Origin: Candidatus Saccharimonadota bacterium
Lineage (GTDB): Bacteria; Patescibacteriota; Saccharimonadia; Saccharimonadales; Saccharimonadaceae
Direction of reading: 5' to 3'
DNA length: 64,000 nt
NCBI GenBank assembly: GCA_017431745.1
Contig: JAFRKK010000003.1
Span: 67,927 to 131,926, forward strand
Shown: positions 1 to 6,651 of the stretch, one piece after another
How the letters are laid out: each line of letters opens with the position of its first letter
Numbering within the stretch: position 1 is the stretch's first letter
Position numbers and translations under genes: made by a program
The notes under the pieces: generated by a model
The model's database searches: none
What the model saw: the letters and a program-made list of their open reading frames with translations, nothing else
What the model was told of the DNA's origin: nothing

Positions 1-2
1 TG

Positions 3-290
3 GTTGCTTTCTTTGATGAAGAAGGTGTAGAAACGGGTGAAAGAATTGAGGCAACCTTAGAACAAAGAGAAGATGGTGTGTGGACAGTAACTTTCGTGAC
101 AAACCATTTGTCAACTTATGGAATTGTAGCTGTTGAAAATGGCTCGGAAGAAGGTGGTTCTGGTGCACCAGAGACTGGTACGATGACAGCGGCGGGTGCT
201 TCAGCGACTAATGCAGCGATTGTAACTGCTGTGGCAGTAGGTATACTTGTATCAATTGTTAGCTTCGCATATCTAATTCGACGTCGTTAA
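3..290 (+). CDS. C-terminal end of sortase-anchored surface protein (partial)
   Basis: The reading frame is open from the left edge and ends at 290, so only the last 95 residues are visible. The end has the layout of a cell-wall sorting signal: an APETG pentapeptide-like motif, a Thr/Ala-rich hydrophobic membrane segment, and a positively charged RRR tail. LPXTG-type signals are cut by sortase between Thr and Gly and the protein is joined to the cell wall; two sortase-fold proteins occur later in this window (46532-47212 and 54920-55489). The visible extracellular part is acidic and has no recognised domain. The true start lies outside the window. Confidence 0.75.
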   Translation, partial: VAFFDEEGVETGERIEATLEQREDGVWTVTFVTNHLSTYGIVAVENGSEEGGSGAPETGTMTAAGASATNAAIVTAVAVGILVSIVSFAYLIRRR

Positions 291-311
291 ACAAACACGA
301 TTGATAAACCG

Positions 312-338
312 AAAATCCCCTGAAAATCAGGGGATTTT
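312..338 (+). terminator. Intrinsic terminator after surface protein
   Basis: A perfect 12-bp inverted repeat (AAAATCCCCTGA / TCAGGGGATTTT) with a 3-nt loop ends in TTTT. It separates the surface protein gene from the ribosomal protein operon. Confidence 0.85.
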
Positions 339-341
339 CTC

Positions 342-370
342 TTGAATAATTTGGTATTTTGTGATATAAT
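342..370 (+). promoter_or_regulatory. Promoter of the rplF operon
   Basis: TTGAAT at 342-347, a 17-nt spacer, and TATAAT at 365-370 preceded by TGA give an extended -10 promoter. It lies directly behind the terminator, so rplF-rplO is transcribed independently of whatever lies upstream. A purine-rich site (AAAGGGAAAAG) precedes the rplF ATG. Confidence 0.85.
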
Positions 371-401
371 GGTACGGATATTAACATAAAAGGGAAAAGA
401 T

Positions 402-938
402 ATGAGTCGTATCGGAAAACAGCCCATCGAAATACCGACGGGAGTGACAATCACGGTCGGCGACAGCGAGATTACTGTTGCGGGCCCGAAGGGTCAACTC
501 ATCGTCCCAGTGCAACCTAAGACTAAGGCTGCAATCGATGGCAACATCTTGACCGTCACCCGTGAGGATGACGAGCCAAAGTCTCGAGCTTGGCACGGCT
601 TACAGCGCGCGTTGATTAATAATGCGGTTGTAGGTGTAACCAAGGGTTACGAGAAAAAACTAGAAGTAAATGGTGTAGGCTTTCGTCTATCTGGCGGTGG
701 TTCTGACATTGAAATGGCACTTGGGTTTTCGCACCCGGTGAAATATCATGCTCCAGAAGGCGTACAGCTAGCTACCAATAAGATGGAAATTACCGTTTCT
801 GGCATTGACAAACAAAAAGTCGGTCAGGTAGCGGCGGAAATCCGTTCACTGAAGAAACCGGAACCTTACAAGGGTAAAGGTATTAAGTATGTTGACGAAG
901 TAATCCTTCGGAAGGCAGGAAAGGCGGGTAAGAAGTAA
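402..938 (+). CDS. rplF: 50S ribosomal protein L6
   Basis: 178 residues, the usual length for L6. The N-terminus MSRIGKQPI and the C-terminal PEPYKGKGIKY motif, which contacts 23S rRNA near the sarcin-ricin loop, are clear. L6 is a large-subunit protein near the factor-binding site. It is the first gene of a four-gene operon and overlaps rplR (TAATGA). In most bacteria rpsH and rpsN precede it; here a promoter and a surface protein gene do, so the classical spc operon is broken upstream. Confidence 0.98.
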   Translation: MSRIGKQPIEIPTGVTITVGDSEITVAGPKGQLIVPVQPKTKAAIDGNILTVTREDDEPKSRAWHGLQRALINNAVVGVTKGYEKKLEVNGVGFRLSGGGSDIEMALGFSHPVKYHAPEGVQLATNKMEITVSGIDKQKVGQVAAEIRSLKKPEPYKGKGIKYVDEVILRKAGKAGKK

Positions 939-1267
939 TGAATAAAGTGTTTAGAGCAAAAAGAACTCGGGCCAAAATTCATGGTACCGCCGAAAGGCCA
1001 CGTCTTACAGTGTTTTTCTCGAATCAACACATTGTGGCACAAATTATAGATGACGATAAGGGTAAAACTCTGGTCTATGCGACTACAGTTGGTTCTAAAA
1101 TAACTGGAACTAAGACTGAAAAAGCCGCAAAAATTGGCGCAGAGATTGCGAAAAAAGCGAAAACCGCAAAGGTTAAAAAGGTCGTGTTTGACCGCGGTTC
1201 TAAATTATATGCGGGGCGGATGTCAGCACTTGCTGAGGCGGCTCGCAAAGAAGGATTGGAGTTTTAA
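938..1267 (+). CDS. rplR: 50S ribosomal protein L18
   Basis: 109 residues. It has the L18 pattern of a basic N-terminus (RAKRTRAKIHGT), the segment RPRLTVFFSNQHI, and a C-terminal VVFDRGSKLYAGRMSALAEAARKEGLEF. L18 binds 5S rRNA in the central protuberance. Its ATG overlaps the rplF stop and rpsE follows 2 nt after its stop, consistent with translational coupling. Confidence 0.97.
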   Translation: MNKVFRAKRTRAKIHGTAERPRLTVFFSNQHIVAQIIDDDKGKTLVYATTVGSKITGTKTEKAAKIGAEIAKKAKTAKVKKVVFDRGSKLYAGRMSALAEAARKEGLEF

Positions 1268-1269
1268 TT

Positions 1270-2016
1270 ATGGCTGAAACTGAGAAAAAAGCTCCGCGGG
1301 TAATCAATAAATCTGGTACTCTGAAGATGGAGGACAAGATTGCTGCAACTAAGCAGACCCGGGATATTTCGGGGCGCAGGATGGAGCGTCGCAATCGTCG
1401 CGATCGTCGCGGTGTCGATGCGGGGCCAAAAGAATTTGATGAAATTACCATTGCGGTGGATCGCGTATCGCGAACCGTAGCTGGTGGTCGCCGGATGCGA
1501 TTTAAGGCTTTGGTGGCGGTAGGAAACCGCAAAAACAAAGTTGGCGTGGGGGTAGCTAAGGGTAACGACGTAACAACTGCAGTGGCGAAAGCTACGCGCA
1601 AGGCAAAGAAGTCGATGATTACCTTCGCAATGAACGGTGAAACGATTTGCCACGAAACTCGGACTAAGGTGACTGGTGCTGATGTTTTGATGAAGCCAGC
1701 CGCGCCTGGTACTGGGATTATTGCTGGTGGTACAGTGCGTTCAATCGTTGGTCTTACCGGTGTAAAGAACTTGATTTCGAAGTCACTAGGTTCATCCAAT
1801 AAGGTGAACGTGGCTTATGCCGTAATCGAGGCTCTCAGTCAACAGACTCCTAGGAAGGAATGGACTGGAGTAAAGACTACTGAAAAGGCTGAAAAACCAG
1901 CAGCGAAAGCAGAGGCTAAGAAATCAGCCGCGAAAAAACCGGCTGCGAAGAAGGTAGCCGCTAAGACGGCCGCTAAGCCAGCTGCGAAAAAGTCCGCTAA
2001 GAAGGAGGACAAGTAA
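1270..2016 (+). CDS. rpsE: 30S ribosomal protein S5 with Lys/Ala tail
   Basis: 248 residues against about 165 in most bacteria. The double-stranded-RNA-binding and S5 C-terminal folds are present (FKALVAVGNRKNKVGVGVAKG, then GGTVRSIVGLTGVKNLISKSLGS). S5 takes part in mRNA unwinding and decoding accuracy. The extra length is at both ends: a basic N-terminal region and a final stretch of about 50 residues of PAAKKSA-like repeats, a disordered histone-H1-like tail. The gene overlaps rplO by the ATGA arrangement; rpmD (L30), normally between S5 and L15, is absent. Confidence 0.97.
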   Translation: MAETEKKAPRVINKSGTLKMEDKIAATKQTRDISGRRMERRNRRDRRGVDAGPKEFDEITIAVDRVSRTVAGGRRMRFKALVAVGNRKNKVGVGVAKGNDVTTAVAKATRKAKKSMITFAMNGETICHETRTKVTGADVLMKPAAPGTGIIAGGTVRSIVGLTGVKNLISKSLGSSNKVNVAYAVIEALSQQTPRKEWTGVKTTEKAEKPAAKAEAKKSAAKKPAAKKVAAKTAAKPAAKKSAKKEDK

Positions 2017-2480
2017 TGAAATACAATGATTTGAAAGTAGAGAAAAACACCCGTCCGTCTCGGAAGGGTCGCGGTATCTCGGCTGGTCAGGGTAAAACCG
2101 CTGGTCGTGGTACTAAAGGCCAAAAATCTCGTACTGGTCATCGCAAGATGCCGGCGGGCTTTATGGGCGGTCAGCGGGCGATTATGCAGGCTGTACCGAA
2201 ACTCAAGGGATTTAAATCAATTCATCCAAAGGCTGAAGTGGTTTATACTGATCGCTTAAATGAGCTTAAGGGTAAGGTCGATAACTTTAAGCTAGCTGAG
2301 GCTGCGATGATTTCCTCGCCGTTTTCTAAGGTAAAAGTAATTACTCGGGGTGAGTTGACCTCTAAGATTGACCTTGAAACGCAGTTTGCTTCGAAATCTG
2401 CTGTTGAAGCGATTAAGAAGGCTGGTGGTTCATTTAAAAAAGTTGCGATTCTTAAACGAGAGAGCAAGAAGGAAGCCTAA
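2016..2480 (+). CDS. rplO: 50S ribosomal protein L15
   Basis: 154 residues. The Gly/Arg-rich N-terminal extension (RKGRGISAGQGKTAGRGTKG) and the C-terminal domain ending in FKKVAIL are characteristic. L15 is a late-assembling large-subunit protein. It is the last gene of this operon; secY, which normally follows, is 42.6 kb downstream at 45118, and the intervening space starts with a palindromic region. Confidence 0.97.
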   Translation: MKYNDLKVEKNTRPSRKGRGISAGQGKTAGRGTKGQKSRTGHRKMPAGFMGGQRAIMQAVPKLKGFKSIHPKAEVVYTDRLNELKGKVDNFKLAEAAMISSPFSKVKVITRGELTSKIDLETQFASKSAVEAIKKAGGSFKKVAILKRESKKEA

Positions 2481-2538
2481 GCCCTTCCAAGAGCTTGGAT
2501 TTGTTTGCCTGTATTTATTACAACATAAGGCCAAGTAA

Positions 2539-2750
2539 GAAAACAGCTGAATAATGTTTTTCTCAGCGTTGAAATACGCGCCAAGATAAAAAATACAACA
2601 CTCGTCGGATTGTTTCGGAAATTACAGTTTCCTCAACAATCCGGAGAGTTGTATTTTTTATATGGGCGATTTCAAATGCTTCGAAAAACTATTATCCAGC
2701 TGTTTTTTAACGATTTCAAATGCTTCGAAAAACTATTATTCAGCTGTTTT
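2539..2750. repeat. Nested palindrome with 44-bp tandem repeat
   Basis: This fills most of the 320-nt gap after rplO. The outer arm AAAACAGCTGAATAATGTTTTT near 2540 is complementary to 2727-2750. Inside it, ATAAAAAATACAAC (about 2586-2599) pairs with GTTGTATTTTTTAT (2648-2661), enclosing CGGATTGTT / AACAATCCG. The right arm is duplicated: 2667-2706 and 2711-2750 are copies with a 44-nt period. On RNA it would fold into a long hairpin and may end the rplF operon. It looks related in design to the other palindromic elements here, with an AT-rich core. Confidence 0.7.
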
Positions 2751-2800
2751 AGTTGATTTTTATGCTATAATATATCTATTATTTAAGTGGAGAATCAGAG

Positions 2801-3511
2801 ATGGATGAAAAAGAGTTAAAAACTAGTACTAAACAGCGGTTTTTTATTATTTTGATTGCGATTTTGATGGTAGGGTCGATTATCGCAAGCTATGCGGCGA
2901 TTGTGATTAGTGGGAGCCAGGGGTCGTCGTCTGATACGCCAAAGGTAGATGAGGCGAAAATTGCGGAGCTAACTGAGCAATATGAGGCCAAACAAAAAGA
3001 ACTACCTGAGGCAAGTAAAGCGGATTTTGATAAATTTGTGAAATATAAGGCTGACACCGTAAAGGCTTATAACGAGGCTTCGGCAAATGAAAACGGTGTT
3101 CAAGCGCGGGATATTGAAAAGGGGTCAGGAGATAAGGTGACTACTGATAATTATTTGGCGTATTACATTGGGTGGTGTGCAGATGAGACGGTGTTTGATT
3201 CCTCGCTTGACAATGTGGAATCGCCAACAGCATTTAAGGGGGTGCTTGATCCATCGGTGGGGTTGATTGAAGGATGGATTAAAGGGGTGGAAGGGATGAG
3301 AATTAATGGAATTCGTGAAATTACTGTCCCTGGTGAGCTGGCTTACGGAGATACTCGGGAGATTTGTGGTGGGAAAAATAAACCTCTGAAGTTTATGATT
3401 ATGGCAATACCACGCGAAGGGGTGCCTGCTGAGCTAGTTGAAGTTCAAAAAAAATTGCAATATGCTTATTACGGGATAGATTACGACACTGTTTCAGGGA
3501 TGGAGGAATAA
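2801..3511 (+). CDS. Membrane-anchored FKBP-type peptidyl-prolyl isomerase
   Basis: 236 residues. Residues 1-12 are charged and cytoplasmic, about 13-37 form one membrane segment, then a Lys/Glu helical linker leads to an FKBP domain (about 105-215) with YYIGWCADETVFDSS, LIEGWIKGVEGMRINGIREITVP and LAYGD. FKBP domains isomerise X-Pro bonds and act as folding helpers; the anchor places this one outside the membrane. An extended -10 (TGCTATAAT, TATAAT at 2766-2771) lies upstream and GTGGAG serves as the ribosome site. Two Cys residues (near 126 and 189) could form a disulfide. Catalytic aromatic residues were not checked individually. Confidence 0.85.
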   Translation: MDEKELKTSTKQRFFIILIAILMVGSIIASYAAIVISGSQGSSSDTPKVDEAKIAELTEQYEAKQKELPEASKADFDKFVKYKADTVKAYNEASANENGVQARDIEKGSGDKVTTDNYLAYYIGWCADETVFDSSLDNVESPTAFKGVLDPSVGLIEGWIKGVEGMRINGIREITVPGELAYGDTREICGGKNKPLKFMIMAIPREGVPAELVEVQKKLQYAYYGIDYDTVSGMEE

Positions 3512-3557
3512 CAGAGGCGGTACAGGGGTGAAATTTATAGTTTTTGTGGTATTAGAC

Positions 3558-3586
3558 TTGACAATTTGGCATAAGCGTGATATAAT
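3558..3586 (+). promoter_or_regulatory. Consensus promoter
   Basis: TTGACA at 3558-3563, a 17-nt spacer and TATAAT at 3581-3586 with TGA just upstream. It is the strongest sigma-70-like promoter in the window and drives the small membrane protein gene at 3665, leaving a leader of about 70 nt that contains a GGTGCT / AGCACC hairpin. Confidence 0.9.
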
Positions 3587-3664
3587 AAGGAGGTAAATCG
3601 TTAATTGTGGTGCTAGATTACGATTCAAGCACCTGTTCATAGAATTTTCGGGGAGGGTAAGAAA

Positions 3665-3970
3665 ATGATGAACGGAATAACAGTATTAGTTATCTCTATG
3701 ATGATGATGTTTCTGGTTAGCAGAATGCTAAAAGGGAACACCTACATCGAAAAAATAGTGAAAGCTACAGCGTTTATACTGACAGCAATCTCAGGAACCG
3801 CTATCGTTAATAGTTCCTTTTACAAGATTTTTAATCTTTGTGAAAGATTAGCTGGCGCTAATGCAGTATTCGCCTTCATATGTGGCGTAATGGCAGGAGG
3901 AGCGGTTGTCCTGTTTCTGGCATTTTGCTGGGTAGGGCAGACTGCAGCAGATTGCGAGATAACTTTTTAA
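3665..3970 (+). CDS. Small three-segment membrane protein of unknown function
   Basis: 101 residues. Three hydrophobic stretches are visible (about 3-22, 33-53 and 68-93), the first very Met-rich (ISMMMMFLVS). There are no recognised catalytic motifs. It has its own consensus promoter, a GGGAGGG ribosome site 7 nt upstream of the ATG, and its own terminator, so it is a free-standing, probably well-expressed gene. Alternative start: the second Met codon directly after the first. Confidence 0.7.
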   Translation: MMNGITVLVISMMMMFLVSRMLKGNTYIEKIVKATAFILTAISGTAIVNSSFYKIFNLCERLAGANAVFAFICGVMAGGAVVLFLAFCWVGQTAADCEITF

Positions 3971-3973
3971 AAA

Positions 3974-4012
3974 CTGTGAAATTCCCTGGGACCACATATC
4001 CCGGGGATTTTT
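3974..4012 (+). terminator. Intrinsic terminator
   Basis: AATTCCCTGGG and CCCGGGGATT form a GC-rich stem with a short loop followed by TTTTTCT. Confidence 0.8.
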
Positions 4013-4044
4013 CTATGTTTTAGGTTCTGTGGTAAAATGGGGGT

Positions 4045-5451
4045 ATGGGAAAAACGTTTTTCTTTTATGATCTTGAGACCTCGGGGCTGAAGGCGCGAGA
4101 AGATCGGATTATGCAGTTTGCGGGGCAGAGGACTTCGATGGAGCTAACGCCGATTGGTGAGCCGGTGAATATTTTGGTAAAAATGACAGATGATGCGTTG
4201 CCGAGTCCGGGGGCGATAAATGTGACAGGGATTACGCCGCAGATGACGCTTGCAGATGGTATCAGTGAGGCGGAGTTTTGTAAGTATGTGACAGAAGAGG
4301 TGTTCGTGCCGGAAACTGTGGCGGTGGGATATAACACGGTGCGGTTTGATGATGAGTTTATGCGGGCGTGTTTATGGCGGAATTTTTATGACCCGTATGA
4401 ATGGGAGTGGAAAGACGGTAGGTCACGTTGGGATATGCTTGATGTGGTGCGAATGGTGCGGGCGCTACGGCCAGAAGGGATAAATTGGCCGGTGACGGAT
4501 GAAGGGAAGGCGACAAATCGTCTGGAGCTTTTGACGAAACTAAATGGGCTTTCGCATGAACACGCGCACGATGCTTTGTCGGATGTATATGCGACGATTG
4601 CGGTAGCGCGGATGATTCGGGAGAGACAGCCGAAATTGTTTGAATTTTTGTTTAAGATGCGAGGGAAAACGCAAGTTAAAAAGTTAGTGAATTTGGAGGA
4701 TAAAAAACCGTTTGTGTATGTTTCTGGAAGATATTCTTCTGAATTTGAAAAGACCACTGTCGCTGTAGCACTAACAGCGGGGCGCAACGGCAATGTGTTG
4801 GTATATGATCTTCGTTATAACTTGGAGGAAGTTTTAGAACAGAGCCCGAGGGAGAGTAAAAGCGTAGTGCAGCCGGAGCGCGAAGCGCCCCGCGCGAAAC
4901 GCTCTCCCGAGGACTCTGTTCTAAAAACTTTTTATCCGATTGTAAAGGAATTATGTTATAACAAATGCCCGGCTGTCGCCCCGCTGTCGGTGCTGCGCGA
5001 TGAGGATTGGGAGCGGATTGGGCTGACGCGCGAGGTGGTGGAGGAAAATTTGAGGATTTTGATGGAGCATCCGGAGTTTGCGGAGCAGATGCGGGAGCAA
5101 CATGAAAACCGGCCGGAATTCCCGCCAACGGTAGAACCGGAGGGGGCAATTTATGATGGGTTTTTGAATGATTCGGATAAGGTAAAAGTGGCGGCGGTGC
5201 GGAATGCGGAGCCAAGCAAATTAGCAGATTTTCATCCGGATTTTATTGATGAGAGACTGCCTGAATTATTGTTGCATTATAAGGGTCGGAACTTTCCGGA
5301 ATGTTTGTCGGAGTCGGAGGCGGCTGAGTACGAGGAATACCGGCGGGCTAGATTAGAAAGACAAGCGCCAAAATTCATGGCAGAAATTGAAAAAGTGGCA
5401 GATGATTTCGTGAAAGAAGAATTGATGTTGTATTTACAATCTTTAGCTTAA
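4045..5451 (+). CDS. sbcB: Exodeoxyribonuclease I, with in-frame palindromic insertion
   Basis: 468 residues, close to E. coli ExoI (475). It degrades single-stranded DNA 3' to 5' in recombination and mismatch repair. The DEDDh exonuclease domain (1-185) shows YDLETSG (D9, E11), GYNTVRFDDE (D102) and HAHDALSD (H175, D180), plus RNFYDPY and RWDMLDV, all shared with E. coli ExoI. The C-terminal SH3-like and helical parts follow. Residues about 262-295 are encoded by a palindromic element between the SH3-like and helical regions. A -10 TAAAAT at 4033-4038 ends 6 nt before the ATG and there is no ribosome site, so the mRNA is probably leaderless. The 3' end overlaps ldh on the other strand by 4 nt. 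Confidence 0.93.
   Translation: MGKTFFFYDLETSGLKAREDRIMQFAGQRTSMELTPIGEPVNILVKMTDDALPSPGAINVTGITPQMTLADGISEAEFCKYVTEEVFVPETVAVGYNTVRFDDEFMRACLWRNFYDPYEWEWKDGRSRWDMLDVVRMVRALRPEGINWPVTDEGKATNRLELLTKLNGLSHEHAHDALSDVYATIAVARMIRERQPKLFEFLFKMRGKTQVKKLVNLEDKKPFVYVSGRYSSEFEKTTVAVALTAGRNGNVLVYDLRYNLEEVLEQSPRESKSVVQPEREAPRAKRSPEDSVLKTFYPIVKELCYNKCPAVAPLSVLRDEDWERIGLTREVVEENLRILMEHPEFAEQMREQHENRPEFPPTVEPEGAIYDGFLNDSDKVKVAAVRNAEPSKLADFHPDFIDERLPELLLHYKGRNFPECLSESEAAEYEEYRRARLERQAPKFMAEIEKVADDFVKEELMLYLQSLA
4829..4928 (+). repeat. In-frame palindromic element in sbcB
   Basis: GTTTTAGAACAGAG (from 4831) is complementary to CTCTGTTCTAAAAAC (4914-4928). The core is GC-rich with an inner hairpin GCGCGAAGCGC and flanking CCCGAGGGAGAG / CTCTCCCGAGG. 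No stop codon occurs in the host frame; it encodes an Arg/Ser/Glu/Pro-rich loop. The core differs in sequence from the other copies, so it may belong to a second subfamily. Confidence 0.75.
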
Positions 5452-6362
5452 AGCTTGACGGATTTGATGGCTTTTTTCAGGGCGTTGATGGATTTTTGGA
5501 GGGCGACGCCTTCTTTTTCGGTGAGTTTGAGGTCGAGGCGGCGGATGGCGCCTGCGCGACCGACGACGGTGGGCCAACCAAAACAAGTGTCGGAAAATTG
5601 GTCGTAGGAAGAAACTGGAAGAACGCGCATTTCGTCGTTTAGGATACAGTTCAAGATACCAGCGACACAAGTGGCGATGCCGTAGCAGGTGTAGCCTTTT
5701 TTATCAATAATGTCATAGGCTTCGTTTTGGACGAAATCGGAAATATCGGTGCGAGTTTTGGCGGGAAGAAGTTCGGTGACTTTTTGGCCGCCGACATCAG
5801 CGAGTGACCAGAGGGTTAATTCGGTGTCGCCGTGTTCGCCGATTTGGTGAGCGTGGACAGATTTGGCGTTGACGTTCAGGATACCGGCGATGCGAGTGCG
5901 AAGCCGGGCGGTGTCAAGGACAGTGCCGGAGCCGATGACGCGTTCCGCAGGGAGGCCGGAAAATTTCATAGTGTAATAAGTGAGAACATCCATAGGGTTT
6001 GAAACAACTAGGAAAATACCGTTAAAGCCGGAGTCCATGATTTGTTCAATCATGCCCTTCAAAATGTTGACGTTTTTCTTGAGTAAATCCATGCGGGATT
6101 CACCGGGCTTTTGGGCAGCACCGGCGGTGATGACTACTACGTCGCAATCTTTGGCGTCTTTATAGGTGCCGTTTTTGATTTTGAGGTAGCTGGGTGCCAT
6201 GCTCATAGCGTCGCGAAGGTCCATAGCTTCGCCTTCGGCGTCGCGCGCGAGGATGTCGGTTAAGATAATTTCGTTGACAGCAGTGCGCTGGTTGAGTAAT
6301 GCGAAGGCAATACTGGCTCCGACGTTCCCAGTGCCCACGATCATGATCTTATTATTATCCAT
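5448..6362 (-). CDS. ldh: L-lactate dehydrogenase
   Basis: 304 residues from ATG 6362. It reduces pyruvate to L-lactate with NADH, regenerating NAD+ in fermentation. The Rossmann motif GTGNVGA (10-16), D36 for NAD specificity, substrate Arg in GESR (R90), D150 in VLDTARLR and catalytic H177 in GEHGD are all visible. An upstream in-frame start exists, but a -10 TATAAT (complement of 6369-6374) ends 6 nt before ATG 6362, so the transcript would begin at this codon and a longer protein is unlikely. L-malate dehydrogenase is the main alternative; the pattern around R90 favours lactate. Confidence 0.9.
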   Translation of the reverse strand: MDNNKIMIVGTGNVGASIAFALLNQRTAVNEIILTDILARDAEGEAMDLRDAMSMAPSYLKIKNGTYKDAKDCDVVVITAGAAQKPGESRMDLLKKNVNILKGMIEQIMDSGFNGIFLVVSNPMDVLTYYTMKFSGLPAERVIGSGTVLDTARLRTRIAGILNVNAKSVHAHQIGEHGDTELTLWSLADVGGQKVTELLPAKTRTDISDFVQNEAYDIIDKKGYTCYGIATCVAGILNCILNDEMRVLPVSSYDQFSDTCFGWPTVVGRAGAIRRLDLKLTEKEGVALQKSINALKKAIKSVKL

Positions 6363-6405
6363 AATACTATTATAGCATAAGCGGGATGAATTTTGGTGAA
6401 AAAAG

Positions 6406-6435
6406 TTGACGTGGAAATTATGGGTGTGATATAAT
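6406..6435 (+). promoter_or_regulatory. Promoter of FISUMP gene 1 leader
   Basis: TTGACG at 6406-6411, an 18-nt spacer and TATAAT at 6430-6435 with TGA upstream. The divergent ldh promoter lies about 40 nt away. Confidence 0.85.
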
Positions 6436-6436
6436 G

Positions 6437-6651
6437 GTGGTGCGATAGTTTGAAATTTTAAGATAATGGAAACCAAATTTTATTATTTGGAACTTAGTCG
6501 AGCTTGTTAACGGCATCGTTAGGATGTTTGAGCTTGACTTGGTTTTCCAAATTAGAGTTTCAGACTATCGCACCTAGCGGTGCCGTTTTTGTGAGGAAAC
6601 CTCAAAAGAAGTGTACCGCCTAGGGAATAGCAACTACTAAGAGAGGTATAC
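6437..6651 (+). ncRNA. Structured leader RNA with competing pairings (copy 1)
   Basis: The RNA starts near 6440. P1 pairs 6440-6455 with 6558-6573 (GTGCGATAG / CTATCGCAC). An inner stem pairs AGTCGAGCTT with GAGCTTGACT and carries loop motif A, ACGGCATCGTTAGG (6510-6523). Segment B, CCTAGCGGTGCCGT (6573-6586), is followed by TTTTT and can pair with A over 14 bp (two G-U) or with A', GTACCGCCTAGG (from 6613). The ribosome site GAGAGGT lies just before the ATG at 6652. The same plan precedes the other two FISUMP genes. Confidence 0.8.

Noticed and set aside
1200-1799. Long minus-strand frames opposite rpsE (to 199 codons)
   Set aside because: They are antisense to a certain ribosomal gene and result from its codon bias; no ribosome site or family resemblance.
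2667-2750. Tandem 44-nt repeat as a CRISPR remnant
   Set aside because: Two contiguous copies without spacers, and the repeat is one arm of a palindrome; no cas genes nearby.
6363-6476. N-terminal extension of lactate dehydrogenase by 38 codons
   Set aside because: The extension runs through the -10 box and is not similar to the enzyme family.
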